DNA from: a virus
IMG/VR virus record: IMGVR_UViG_3300009285_005054
Coordinates: 1-62,710 of that record
Strand: one strand, 5' to 3'
DNA: 62,710 nucleotides
Shown piece by piece: positions 19,001 through 28,621 of this stretch (the first letter of the stretch is position 1; each line of letters begins with the position of its first letter). Position numbers and translations under genes: made by a program. Below the pieces are notes generated by a model. That model was given only the letters and a program-made list of their open reading frames with translations. It was not told the origin of the DNA and made no database searches.

Positions 19001-19265
19001 TGGACTTTTTGAATTCCTTAAAACAGTCGAGGGTGGTGTACAACGAAACGATAACCTGGGGCAATTCATATTAAGCGTTCTTCCTCCAGGGGCGAGGCAG
19101 AAAGATGTTTACATTAATGAGGTTGCAGCAGAGGTAAACCGCCGAAGTGGAAAACAAGATATTGGACCATTTACACTAATATGGGAGATCGACCCAATAC
19201 TGTTGAGCCAGGTTATGTTATTGTCTCAAACCGGCTCTAAGTTGCAATTTGGAACAGAGCGCTGA
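15969..19265 (+). CDS. Large internal virion protein with P5-like C-terminal domain, 1098 aa
   Basis: The body is mostly helical and coiled-coil-like, with Ala/Gly-rich heptads (GATIAGTEATLAGAVATRAG). Residues ~979-1070 (NPAALRYVPRTGMKKGEGGFA, KFATPMGG, then NLGQFILSVLPPG) resemble the N-P-G-N-I-R phage structural domain (P5-like) seen in virion proteins and sometimes linked to cell-wall contact. ATG 15969 has GGGGAG six bases upstream; ATG 16008 (ATGA overlap) is the alternative. The DNA becomes AT-richer from about 18200, so the C-terminal third may be exchanged. It probably enters the host with the genome. Confidence 0.6.
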   Translation: MADTTKTGYLPPRMNNADTIAGILAEIGNAVSEGNTRRKDDLVRAMQIRVAKQQEQGLKIQNRRLAAETESFFRMLPDDERRQAAEAHYKTVAFAQQSKDLELQDELLKQVEVMDRLGTLKDPNLRAFLDNRRGVMAARQAAATAGATEAGAALTNEQATQLRDANAILKATQAVRIKTAEAVSRGELSVAEAQELVLTDLAGRIKTGLPEIWEKLGDQGLNEQQKFLERMYRGLGGDIERQKSLADIGATIAGTEATLAGAVATRAGAALTAQETRAKQYANDLVEASLDDDATTAQILGAMRLDEAQRAEMLAKIVRRRIDAAGLEALLTPEELKVVEDDAISRLTGFSEGAAQANQVLGNTVQFFTGFQKATGASRTARNATTKAKTRGDITSLYDATRTPGTGQAGLFSGSPRAFTTWNDAWNVLPEAYSTGQDWVAESDAAGRFSEATFYRQINDSQFHQLLNKIEIGIPGEDATTRARQGTDLIIPNEIADAAGLGNAISGDGEPLVVPGTDGESYNLPGYARVNVEDFQSAMRLQAGQRDMMMNAAAELTDAVSQGAANTEMLQNFVFSAMENMLQIPGVSRTAYGRALNAMVGAAKGAREATSIPGVSVTTEGAVGELPPGIVPEASYTPEEEAAAAARKTELAEGWVLETSATQVLDGMTHAGDAFGQKVQNAWGGESTVVDATATEFVVKDIRTGESYNILKSGAKLYGSVLEALPGGEFFANIAAGVGTGLFNKRKVAQIHAENNVLAIRGAVNYQEAISDVLYMEPSSVEDAQQILLDILWTMRNKPEVGVGLLMGSSDQYKNEIGRWRMYQQTLEGQALAAGKVPPPTAERPIAPKILNALNNRAAFGIAMKVKQIFAPGSPEGILLDRVLRLSPEQRYEDSVRQEERESSTDQVDLSDVGPTRAPGKVMPSTGGIYSPGEYREVSGKLPPGPATKGARRSLVNVSIAALEAKNAWVDMQDTEAIHQRNQNPAALRYVPRTGMKKGEGGFAKFATPMGGLFEFLKTVEGGVQRNDNLGQFILSVLPPGARQKDVYINEVAAEVNRRSGKQDIGPFTLIWEIDPILLSQVMLLSQTGSKLQFGTER

Positions 19266-22200
19266 TGGGATTCTGGGATTCCCCCTATCGAACCGCGCTT
19301 CCCGCCGCCCCTCACGCGGCGGCGCAGAGCCGTCGACGCGTGGAGATCTACGAAGTCGATCCCAAGATCCCCACCGATCCTTTCGAGCGCAGCATCGCCC
19401 GCCTGAAACGTCAGCAGCAAGAAGGACGTGACGGACTGTTCGGGAAGGTCCTTGAGCTCGTCATGCGCCTCGAAGCTCCGATGGCGGGGACGATTCACCG
19501 GAACTACCAGCAAGCAGTCAGCCGCGGGCACAAGCCGAATCTCGGCACATGGTTCGGGGCGCTTGCCGAAACCATTGCCGCCACCCCCGCTGGAATCCCG
19601 GCGGCGGCCGTGGCAGGTGGTGCGTTTGGTGGCCCTCCAGGAGCGCTGCTTGGATTGGGGATCGGCGCTGCAGCAAACGTGGCTGCGTTCGCCTATGATC
19701 CCAAGGAGTACCTCGCCAACATCCAGCAGATGCTCAAGGGCTATCGAGGATTGGTCCGCGCAGGAGATCACCCGGTTGACTTCGGTGCGACGCTTCAAGA
19801 GGCGGGCGTCCCGTTGGTCCCCTCGATGATTGGGGGCTTTGCACTCGCGATCCTCAACCCACTCGACCCCACGAACTATATCGGTTCCGGTGTCGTCAAG
19901 GGCGGAGCGAAGCTGCCATTGAAGATCTCCGGGCGTGTCCTGGATGATGGGCGCTTCATCCGAACAGCTTTTGGCGGCACCGATGAACTGGCCGCCGCGG
20001 CAGCAAAGACTGCGGCCCCCGAGGCCAAGATGGGGAAAGTGTTTGACCTGCCGTTGTCTCAGGCGGGGGCAAAGGCAAAAGCAGACATTGCGGCGAACTT
20101 CATGCGGAAGAAGATCGAGGCTCTTGGAGCGAAGAGCCCGGAGGAGTTGACTCAGTTCCTCGATGCCGCGCAGGGCAGGCTTTCGGAATCGATCAAGCAG
20201 CATGGCGCTCGTGGCGAAGAGTTCAACACCGCGTTTAGGACCTTCCTCGATGAGATGAAGCGCTTTGGTGGCGATACCCCAGCCTCACTCACTGCGATTC
20301 AGGAGTTCGGGCCGGAGGGCAAGGCGCTCATTGCGATGCAGCGGCCGGTCTACAACGCCATCGACACCTTTGAGAATCTTGGTGGGAAGAGCATTCGTCT
20401 GAAACGCACGCGCCTCGGACATGAACTCGCAGACGACGACGTTGTTGGGATGAAGCTCCGTCAGGCAGGCAAGATGGAGGACCTCGAAGAGTACCAGAAG
20501 GCGGTGCGCTGGCTCGAAGACCCGGAGCAGACCTTCAAGCACGTGATGGACCCGACGAAGTGGGACACGCCCATGCGGGACTACATCACGCTCACGCTCA
20601 ACGGGATTCTCCCTATCCCACGAGGCCGCCGCCCCTACATCTTCACTCCGTTCGAGGTTCCGTTGAGCCCCACGCTTTGGGGGAAGAAGTGGCGATTCGG
20701 GATCTACGGCTCCATCGGCGCAGCGTACGGCGGGGCGGCCATCGAGGCCGAGGATACCCCTCTCGAAGCTGCCAAGAAGGTCTTGATCAGCATGACTGCC
20801 GCTGGGCTGTTCGGCTCTCGTGCGCTACGAGATGCCGACCGAGGGCTTGCCCGAGCAGTTGTGGCGTTGCAGAACGGGATGAAGGTTCCGGTAGCGGAAG
20901 AAGCCAAGATCGACGCTGGGCTCATCCGTCGTTACGGATCCCAAGGTCTTGTTCAGATCGCGAAGGCTGGAGGACTCGTTCTAGGAACTCTCCAACAAGC
21001 CATGGGGTATTCCCTAGCCGCCGTAGGAGGAGAGGCATGGACGAACGTCGCTGCCAATCGGCCCCTTGTGAAGATGATTCGGCAGTGGGCGAAAGACTTG
21101 TCAAGTGCAGACGCCTTCAAGCAAATCGCGGCCTTTGAAGTTGCACGAGACATCGCCCGCGTCTACGACCTGATGGTGAAGATGGGCGTGCCTGTCGAGA
21201 AGATTGACGGCGCGAAGCTCTACCGAATTATGACGAACATCCTGGAGAGGAAACCAGTTGATCTCTGGAGAATCGCAAGAGAAGCCGCCGAAGCCCGTGG
21301 CGGAACGCCCGCCGACGTCATCACCCCCGGAACCGCTGAAGACGTTGGACCCATCGACGCCGCTACCCAGGCTCCCACACCAGAGCCGGCAACACCCGCA
21401 AGAGCTCCTGAAGGAGTAATGTCCGAAGAAGTCACACCGTCCGCTGAGGAAGTAGTGCCACCAACCCCCAGCGGAACTGCGGGACCCCAGCCCCCCGCAG
21501 GGGAGCCGCCGCTGACAGTTTCTACACCTCCGGTCCGTCCTCCTACGGAGGTGCTGATCGACGATCTGACCCCAGAGGAGACCCAAGAGCTCCTTGACGA
21601 GATGGTTCGTATCAATGAGGAACTGTCGGCAGGCGCGCTCCCACAACGTACTGTCGAGGACGCCCCGGAGCCTGTACAGACCTCCGTCGGCTGGATTCAA
21701 AAAACAAACCCGAAGATCGTTCTCGGATCCAAGACATCCATAAGGATTCCGGGCACTCGGGACATCCCTGCTCAGTACGCGTTGTTTGAGATTGAGGACC
21801 TCCGTGCATCTCATTCTCGTCTAGTCGACGGGCAGCTTGTACTTGGGGATGCGTACCTGCACAAATGGGGGTACCCGGGGGATCCTGACGCCCCCATGGG
21901 CGCACAGAACATCAACTCAACACGAGACTACGCCAATGATCCGGAGTTCCTGCGTCAGCTCGGCCAGCTTTTCGGTGTTGACCCCGCACACGCGGAGGCG
22001 TTCAACCCGGCGTTGGTGATCGACACGTCCATCACGCCAGAGACCGGCCCGGCGAGCATAGGCGTCTTTGAGGACAAGTCGGTTGTCCTTGGGGGAAGTC
22101 GACGAACCGCATACGAACAGAAGCTCTACGCCTCCGGTTCAGAAGCACACATAGAGCGCTACCTCAATCGGCTACGTGAGACACTACCCTCCGTTGGAAT

Positions 22201-25200
22201 TCAACCAGAGGCTCTTTCGGATTTCCGTCATCCTGTCTTGGGACGCCTGATGGATCGCACTCCGAGCTCGCCGTCAGAACTCCGCGCGCTAGCCTCCGAG
22301 CTGAACACTGTCGCTACCGCAGGTAGTAACGCCGTCAAGGAGATGGCTGCACGATTGGGCGGCCTCTCAATCCCCAAGATCAACGAGCTCACGGAGATCT
22401 TCGAGCAGCTTCCAGATGAAGGCGCATTGACGACGATCCTGCAATCGCCGCTTCCCGTGACGCGGAACCTCATCCGGTGGATGCGGGAGAACAACGTCCT
22501 TCGGCAGACGGAGCTCGGTGCGGCCCTCAAAGACTCGAAGGACGCCTTCACCGAAGCAGGTGCAATCCAGATCAAGAACATGCTTGAGGGGATGATCCTC
22601 AACGACGAGGCCGCACGAGCGCTCATGGGCGAGCGTGTGCGAGCGAGCTTAGGGATGATGAAGAGCTCCCGGCACATTCTTCGTGCTTCTCAGTCCGACC
22701 CCTTGTTTCTCAGCCGCCTGAACCAGGCACTGCGGCACTACAAGCTCTACACCGAATCCAGTCTTCCACTCCAGCAGTGGAAGAACGAACGCCTCGTCAC
22801 GGGCGGGACCAACTGGGACCAGCTCGAACGGGCTCAGAAGATCCTCTTCCACTACTTCGACGAGAACTCAACGGCGTCGAACCGATTCCAAGAGGGCTTC
22901 CAGAAGTACGCGGACTTCTGGCGTGCACAGGCAGGGGAGAAGGCTGCGCAAGCGCGCCTCTTCGACGTGCCGGAGACACAGAGTCCAGAGGTGGCATTTG
23001 AGGCCGCGTTCCAAACGAAGTCGGGTGCTACAGAACTTGGCGGGCTCGTCGGATCGGCGCGGGAGGAGTACGCACAGAACCTGCGGGCGGTTGTACGAGG
23101 AGAAGCCAGGACTCAATTTCAGAAGACGCTCCGGGCGGCATGGAAAGAAGACAAGCTGCCAACGCTTGCAGAAGAGCAAATTGAACCATTCCTGGAATTC
23201 TACGATGCGCTCGGACGGGGCGCGATGCGTGCTCGTCCAGACATGTTCAAGACCCTCGACGACTGGTACAAAGCCGTAGAACTTCAAGTCCCCGGCACTC
23301 AAATAAAGGGGGCTATAGCAGAGGTAACGTATGCCAACAAGACACTAGCTAGAATGACTTTCTACGCCAATGCTGACTTTAGCGCCCTGGTGCATGAGCC
23401 GGGGCACCTACTTAGAGACATACTTCCAGAGTACGATATAGACACGATATTCGATGTTTACGATGCCCTATCTAGGACCCGTCGCAAACGTCCTCTAGGA
23501 GAAGAACTTCGTAGAATAGTGCGTAGAGGCTCTGCCATTAATGCCTATGTACCAAGTGAATCAGACTGGAGATTCTTTGAAGAAAGCTTCGCCCGAGATC
23601 TGGAGCGTTATCTCGTCATCGGAAAGGCCCCCAATGACGAACTCAAACCTCTCTTTGAGAAGATCGCTCACTGGATGCGAGTAGAGGTAGAGATACTTGC
23701 CAAGATGTACGGATATGGCAAAGTGACGAAGCTTACCGCTAAGCAGGTGCCAGACGCCGCGACCCGCATCTTCCTGGAGGAGCTCCCGAACTTCAAGCTC
23801 AACCCACGCATCAAGGAGATTTTCGACCGATTCACCGGTGTTGGGGCAGAGGCACTCGGAGAGCCCAAGTTGTTCGACCAAGCTCTACAACGTGCTCCCA
23901 CCCGAGAAGAGCTCATTCGTCACTACGCCTTCGAGCACAACGTGAACGCCGCGCAGGCACAGGCCGCGCTCGATGGCCCGGACGAAGATATCGTTCAGTG
24001 GCTGGAGAGTTTCGCGGCTCAATATGGTGGCGCGGAGCACTTCTATGCGGCGAAGGCGAAGGTGTTTGAGAAGGTACCTGAGGCCGCTACGGGACCTGTT
24101 GCAACCAAGGGAGTGGTCGGCTTCTCAGTGCCTCGTGAGGAACTCGTAAAGCCACAACGACTTGAGGGCCCCACAGGAAAGATCGTGGAGATACCAGGGC
24201 TCGAGAATCCTGCCCCGGACATCATCTCAAATGCAAAAACTGGTGAACCAATCACGGTCTCAACAGTGCGTGGGTTTGGACGTGCGGAGGCCAATGCCCC
24301 GTACAGCCCTGGAATGCCAGGCGCAGTCCTTGGCCCCGCTCGGTACTCTGCGATCAACTTGGAAGCAGCACAGGAGTTCGGGCCAAACATTGAGCGCCTA
24401 GAAGTCACCCTACAGAATCCGCTGGTGATCTCAACCGACGCACAGTGGGCTGATCTTCTTGCGTCGACCGGCGTGAAGGTGACTCGGCCAGAGGACATCC
24501 TGTTTGCTGCGGCGGAAGAACGCGCTGCCTTGGTGTCGGCTGTCCGACAGCAGCTTGAGCAGATCTACGATGGCGTGATCGTCAATGTACCACAATTCAC
24601 CGATAGCTACCCCGTGGGCACACGCAACTCTATAAAGCGGCTTCGGGAGTGGTTCGGCGATACGCAGGTCATTGAGTTCAGCCCGCCGCCCAGGGAACAA
24701 TTGCGTATCCGCGAGGGCTTTGACGACGCCCGCCAGTTGAACAACGCCCAGAAGAACATGAACCAGCAGGAGGGCGCCAGCGTCGTGAAACGTGAGTCCG
24801 GGTTTGTGACGCGCAACAGGGTCGATCCCGAAGCCTACAAGGACACCGTCTCTATGGCAGGAGGCTACTTCGAGGACGCACGGATGCAGGGCGATGTGAC
24901 ACCTCCCAACGTCCTCGCCGCCGCCATGACAAACGACGCAATCAGGATGGTGATTGCAAGAGCGATGGGCGTCAGCGTCAACGCAGAGGAAATCACCTCG
25001 AAGTTTCTTCAGGATACTGCCGAGTCCGTAGGGTTAGGAAGTGAGCTCATGGACCTGATCAAAGCCGCTCGGAAGGAATTCGGGATCGCCGACGATACCG
25101 AAGACCTGCTGCTCGGGTACGTAGCGCCGCTCTTAGGTATTCGGCACGGATACCGCGCACTGCACATGCAGGAGCAGTTCTTCGGAATCGGGACCGCCGC

Positions 25201-28200
25201 CTTCGAGAGCGAGATGATCCACTACAGCCACCTGCTGTTTGACGACCGCGCCCGGGCACATCTGTCCGGGCAGGGCTTCATGGAGCCCCTTCACAAACGC
25301 TGGCAGAAGATCGGAGTCTTTGCACCGTTCTCGTTGAGACGGCAGTTCCGACCGCAGTTCATGCTCGTCGACGCCCGATTCGCACGTCCAGGAGAACTTG
25401 GACAGCCCACCGGGCTGATGCTCGATGAGGCGATAATTCCGTTCGACGACGACTCGATCCAGTTGTTCCTCGATCCCGAGAAGCTGATGAGTGCTGCGGA
25501 GGCCCTTGCGCAGAAGGACGGCGATCTGCGCACGATGTTCAGGATGTCGCTCCCTGACGGAGAGACGGAAGAATCCCTGCTCAAAGCAGACAGCTACTTC
25601 CGCCCACGGATGTCCTCGCAGACCGTCCGATACAAGGATCAGGACTGGTACGTGCTGGAGCTCCCGGCGAGCGATACCCCCATGACCGTCAAGAACGCGC
25701 TCTACCGTAGTGGGACACTCCGGCTGGATACGATGGAAGATGCGCTCAAGCTGACGCCCGAGGCGCTTGCTGAGGCTTACCCCGGGATGAAGCCGAGAGT
25801 GGTGAAGTCCCTTCGAGGAGAACCACTCTACGTTATGGATCCCGCACTCTCCTTCGCCGCACGGCAAGCAAGCAGCAAGAAGGCGGTGCTGACCGCCGAC
25901 CTGCTCAACTGGACGATGAGCAATCCCACGCATAGTGTGCCGGCGATGACGAGCTCTCCTGACGACTGGGTACAAGACCTCGCCGTTCTGCTAGGCAAGG
26001 ATTTCGACGACAAACGCTCCGTTGCAAGCCTGATGAAAAACTACGTTCTCGCCCACGCCGGCGGTGGGAACACGTACTTCGTCGTGAAGCGGCCGAAGCC
26101 CTTGTCGGCGCCATCCTCTGAGATCGTCGACCTCTCCGACGTGTTCGAGTTCCGCAACTGGAAGGGGATAGACCCCGAAGAGGCTGCGAAGCGGCTCGGT
26201 GCAACCCCGGACGACGTCACGAAGTGGCTTGAAGATGATGGGACGCTTGGGGGGCGTCACCAATTCGTCTACATCAAACGCGACGCGGAGGGGAAGCGAC
26301 ACCGGTGGACTGGATGGGATGACCAGAAGAAGCACGCCGGCCCACAGCATCGGCTACGTGACGATCAGGTTCAGGACATGATGAGCTATCGGCAGGTCAA
26401 GTCCATCCTCGACGACCCCGACGCCACAGATGCTGCACGAGAAGGTGCCGAGCGGGCGCTTCGGATACGGTCGAGCGCCATTCGAGATCCCGAGTCGGCA
26501 CGGCTCCTCGACTACGCTCACAAGGCGTACATGAGCCCAGGGCAGCGGTTCCGAGGCATCGGACGGAACTTCTGGCAACGGTACACGGAGCTCTCCCGAG
26601 AGACCAACCCAGAGACGGGAGAATGGCTTCGTACTCGCAAGGCAGCATGGAACGAGGCCATCGAAGAGCTCAAGCAAGTCTACGACGTGGACAACTTCTT
26701 TAAGGAGCCTGGTGCCCTTGCTATGGCGGGGTTCGAGACGCTTTCCTCGATGTGGGCGAGGCTCACCATCGCGGGTTGGCCTAACTCCCGTGTTCGGGAC
26801 CTTGTCGGGAACACGTTCATGCACACGCTGGGCGGGATGCACTTCTTAGACCCCGACGCGATGGACAGTACCATCCAGGCCGGCATGATGCTGCGTGGGA
26901 ACAAGGTCAACGTCACACTCAACGGAATTCAACATACGACCGAAGACACCATCCGAAGCGCCCGCGGCCACGCGCTTGTCAGCTCCCTCACTGGAACTGA
27001 CGCGGCTCTTGACGAAGGCTGGGAAGCACTCCAGCAGACCGTATACCGGGATGTGCCGCACAATCCAAGAGAGTACATCGACCAAACGCTCTTCGGTGTC
27101 GTTCGAGACGCTGCGGGGAAGAAGCGACATTTCGTCGGCATGAACCCCACGACCGGAATCTTCTACCGTAACGTCCTGATACCAGCCAGCGCGGGCGCTC
27201 TCGGAGGAGCGACACTCGAACAAGGAGATGCAGAGGAACGTGCCAGAGCAGCCTTGAAGGGCGCTGCTCTTCTCGGCGGGCTTGGGACGTTCTTCGGAGT
27301 TGCTCGACTTGCCGCTGGACGCGCCGGCAACCGGTTTAGCATGGGGAGTGTGGACTTCCACAACGCCGCACGCACGAACCGGTGGGTCCACGAACCCTAC
27401 GCTGGTGCCGACTCTGGGTACACCTACTATGTGCGTCGTGTCAGTCAGAACGCGGAAGACATACAACGGCTCGCCTACTGGCTCTTCCTTCGGAAGAAGG
27501 GCTTCAATGAGGCGGACGCCGCACGCAAGGTGCATGACACGATCTTCTCCGCGGCCTCCGTTCCACAGGGGTGGCTAAAGTATCGAAAGTTCATGCCGTT
27601 CATGCGGTGGACGGCGTTCAACGTGCCGAATCAGTTCCGTGGCCTACTCGAGAATCCGAGGATGATGTTCCGCGTCGCGCGTGGTGTCGGCGAGATGCAG
27701 AACAACTACGACGTGAGCGACCGTCGGTACATACCGGAGTTCGTCCAAGGGCAGCCACACATCGCATGGGCGAAGGACCCGAAGACGAATGAGGGCAAGT
27801 ACTACGTCCTCGGCAACTGGCTTCCGCAGGCGGACCTACTCCAATGGCTCGACCCGGCACACTTGGATCGAACCGTTTTGGGAATGATTACGCCGGTCCT
27901 CATGGAAGGCTTCCAGCAGGCCGCCAATCGAGACTTCTACTTCGAGAGGCCCATCGACAAGCTCGATACACGTGGTGGTGGAGGGATGCAGGTCGAGCAG
28001 TTCGCCGGGTTCGATGTGAAAAGTCGCGTCAAGCACTTCCTCGGCACTTCGTTCCGCTTCCTGAAGGAGGTCAACAACGTCTCTCAGGGGGACCCGTTCC
28101 GCTTCCTCGAATCCCGAGCAGCCGAAACGGAACGTCGACATCGGGAGAAGCAACTCGACTTCCGAGAGGTGCCGCGGTGGAACACCATTACGCTGATACA

Positions 28201-28621
28201 GAAACTCAGTACCTCGGGCTTCGGTTACATGCCGCGTTCGTACGAGTTCGGAGAGGATCGTCAGAAGCGGATAGTCGTGCGACGCATCCAGGACACCGTG
28301 AGTCAAGCACGGCAAATCGAGCGTCGGGCGAGCTACCTCACTTCGCCTGCAACGAGACGCGCACAACTACGGGAGGTTCTTTCGCCGTTCTTCAAGCACA
28401 TTCCAGGGTTCCGCACCACGCCGACCTCAGTGATGACGCCCGGGGACATTCGTCAGCTTCATCGCATGATGGAGAAACTCGACGAGACGCAAGAAGAACG
28501 GCGCCCCCGAAGGAGCGCCGCCCCTGAGAAGTCCGAGAAGCCTGCAGTCAGAACGGAACGTCGTCGTCGTCCACCGGCGGAATCGCCGACGCCTTCTCCT
28601 TCAGCGCCGCCGTCTCCATGA
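19265..28621 (+). CDS. Giant polyvalent internal virion protein, 3118 aa (ParB-like, metallopeptidase, ART-like, LPD38-like)
   Basis: It overlaps the previous stop by 1 bp. Visible regions in order are: Gly/Ala-rich hydrophobic segments (~105-143 and ~476-517); a Pro/Thr-rich linker (~690-810); a DdrB-like ParB domain (~814-946, with FEIEDLRASHS and VVLGGSRRTAYE); a zincin-type peptidase with HEPGH at 1377-1381 and a downstream FFEESFARDLERYL helix near 1440; an ADP-ribosyltransferase-like region (~1655-1810, ARYSAINLEAAQEFG ... NPLVIS ... YDGVIV); and an LPD38-like C-terminal part (~2640-2810, GALGGATLEQGDAEE, then FMPFMRWTAFNVPNQF). These are known parts of phage 'polyvalent proteins', which are injected with DNA to counter host defence. 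I see no RNA polymerase motif of the N4 type. Domain calls are from memory of family patterns. Confidence 0.75.
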   Translation: MGFWDSPYRTALPAAPHAAAQSRRRVEIYEVDPKIPTDPFERSIARLKRQQQEGRDGLFGKVLELVMRLEAPMAGTIHRNYQQAVSRGHKPNLGTWFGALAETIAATPAGIPAAAVAGGAFGGPPGALLGLGIGAAANVAAFAYDPKEYLANIQQMLKGYRGLVRAGDHPVDFGATLQEAGVPLVPSMIGGFALAILNPLDPTNYIGSGVVKGGAKLPLKISGRVLDDGRFIRTAFGGTDELAAAAAKTAAPEAKMGKVFDLPLSQAGAKAKADIAANFMRKKIEALGAKSPEELTQFLDAAQGRLSESIKQHGARGEEFNTAFRTFLDEMKRFGGDTPASLTAIQEFGPEGKALIAMQRPVYNAIDTFENLGGKSIRLKRTRLGHELADDDVVGMKLRQAGKMEDLEEYQKAVRWLEDPEQTFKHVMDPTKWDTPMRDYITLTLNGILPIPRGRRPYIFTPFEVPLSPTLWGKKWRFGIYGSIGAAYGGAAIEAEDTPLEAAKKVLISMTAAGLFGSRALRDADRGLARAVVALQNGMKVPVAEEAKIDAGLIRRYGSQGLVQIAKAGGLVLGTLQQAMGYSLAAVGGEAWTNVAANRPLVKMIRQWAKDLSSADAFKQIAAFEVARDIARVYDLMVKMGVPVEKIDGAKLYRIMTNILERKPVDLWRIAREAAEARGGTPADVITPGTAEDVGPIDAATQAPTPEPATPARAPEGVMSEEVTPSAEEVVPPTPSGTAGPQPPAGEPPLTVSTPPVRPPTEVLIDDLTPEETQELLDEMVRINEELSAGALPQRTVEDAPEPVQTSVGWIQKTNPKIVLGSKTSIRIPGTRDIPAQYALFEIEDLRASHSRLVDGQLVLGDAYLHKWGYPGDPDAPMGAQNINSTRDYANDPEFLRQLGQLFGVDPAHAEAFNPALVIDTSITPETGPASIGVFEDKSVVLGGSRRTAYEQKLYASGSEAHIERYLNRLRETLPSVGIQPEALSDFRHPVLGRLMDRTPSSPSELRALASELNTVATAGSNAVKEMAARLGGLSIPKINELTEIFEQLPDEGALTTILQSPLPVTRNLIRWMRENNVLRQTELGAALKDSKDAFTEAGAIQIKNMLEGMILNDEAARALMGERVRASLGMMKSSRHILRASQSDPLFLSRLNQALRHYKLYTESSLPLQQWKNERLVTGGTNWDQLERAQKILFHYFDENSTASNRFQEGFQKYADFWRAQAGEKAAQARLFDVPETQSPEVAFEAAFQTKSGATELGGLVGSAREEYAQNLRAVVRGEARTQFQKTLRAAWKEDKLPTLAEEQIEPFLEFYDALGRGAMRARPDMFKTLDDWYKAVELQVPGTQIKGAIAEVTYANKTLARMTFYANADFSALVHEPGHLLRDILPEYDIDTIFDVYDALSRTRRKRPLGEELRRIVRRGSAINAYVPSESDWRFFEESFARDLERYLVIGKAPNDELKPLFEKIAHWMRVEVEILAKMYGYGKVTKLTAKQVPDAATRIFLEELPNFKLNPRIKEIFDRFTGVGAEALGEPKLFDQALQRAPTREELIRHYAFEHNVNAAQAQAALDGPDEDIVQWLESFAAQYGGAEHFYAAKAKVFEKVPEAATGPVATKGVVGFSVPREELVKPQRLEGPTGKIVEIPGLENPAPDIISNAKTGEPITVSTVRGFGRAEANAPYSPGMPGAVLGPARYSAINLEAAQEFGPNIERLEVTLQNPLVISTDAQWADLLASTGVKVTRPEDILFAAAEERAALVSAVRQQLEQIYDGVIVNVPQFTDSYPVGTRNSIKRLREWFGDTQVIEFSPPPREQLRIREGFDDARQLNNAQKNMNQQEGASVVKRESGFVTRNRVDPEAYKDTVSMAGGYFEDARMQGDVTPPNVLAAAMTNDAIRMVIARAMGVSVNAEEITSKFLQDTAESVGLGSELMDLIKAARKEFGIADDTEDLLLGYVAPLLGIRHGYRALHMQEQFFGIGTAAFESEMIHYSHLLFDDRARAHLSGQGFMEPLHKRWQKIGVFAPFSLRRQFRPQFMLVDARFARPGELGQPTGLMLDEAIIPFDDDSIQLFLDPEKLMSAAEALAQKDGDLRTMFRMSLPDGETEESLLKADSYFRPRMSSQTVRYKDQDWYVLELPASDTPMTVKNALYRSGTLRLDTMEDALKLTPEALAEAYPGMKPRVVKSLRGEPLYVMDPALSFAARQASSKKAVLTADLLNWTMSNPTHSVPAMTSSPDDWVQDLAVLLGKDFDDKRSVASLMKNYVLAHAGGGNTYFVVKRPKPLSAPSSEIVDLSDVFEFRNWKGIDPEEAAKRLGATPDDVTKWLEDDGTLGGRHQFVYIKRDAEGKRHRWTGWDDQKKHAGPQHRLRDDQVQDMMSYRQVKSILDDPDATDAAREGAERALRIRSSAIRDPESARLLDYAHKAYMSPGQRFRGIGRNFWQRYTELSRETNPETGEWLRTRKAAWNEAIEELKQVYDVDNFFKEPGALAMAGFETLSSMWARLTIAGWPNSRVRDLVGNTFMHTLGGMHFLDPDAMDSTIQAGMMLRGNKVNVTLNGIQHTTEDTIRSARGHALVSSLTGTDAALDEGWEALQQTVYRDVPHNPREYIDQTLFGVVRDAAGKKRHFVGMNPTTGIFYRNVLIPASAGALGGATLEQGDAEERARAALKGAALLGGLGTFFGVARLAAGRAGNRFSMGSVDFHNAARTNRWVHEPYAGADSGYTYYVRRVSQNAEDIQRLAYWLFLRKKGFNEADAARKVHDTIFSAASVPQGWLKYRKFMPFMRWTAFNVPNQFRGLLENPRMMFRVARGVGEMQNNYDVSDRRYIPEFVQGQPHIAWAKDPKTNEGKYYVLGNWLPQADLLQWLDPAHLDRTVLGMITPVLMEGFQQAANRDFYFERPIDKLDTRGGGGMQVEQFAGFDVKSRVKHFLGTSFRFLKEVNNVSQGDPFRFLESRAAETERRHREKQLDFREVPRWNTITLIQKLSTSGFGYMPRSYEFGEDRQKRIVVRRIQDTVSQARQIERRASYLTSPATRRAQLREVLSPFFKHIPGFRTTPTSVMTPGDIRQLHRMMEKLDETQEERRPRRSAAPEKSEKPAVRTERRRRPPAESPTPSPSAPPSP

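Noticed and set aside
19226-20203. Minus-strand frame of 325 codons opposite the start of the giant gene.
   Set aside because: Arg/Cys/Ser-rich translation with no motif and no start signal; shadow of the coding strand.
19265-28621. The giant protein might be an N4-like virion RNA polymerase.
   Set aside because: I find none of the T7-like/N4 polymerase motifs, while ParB-like, HExxH and ART-like patterns are visible.
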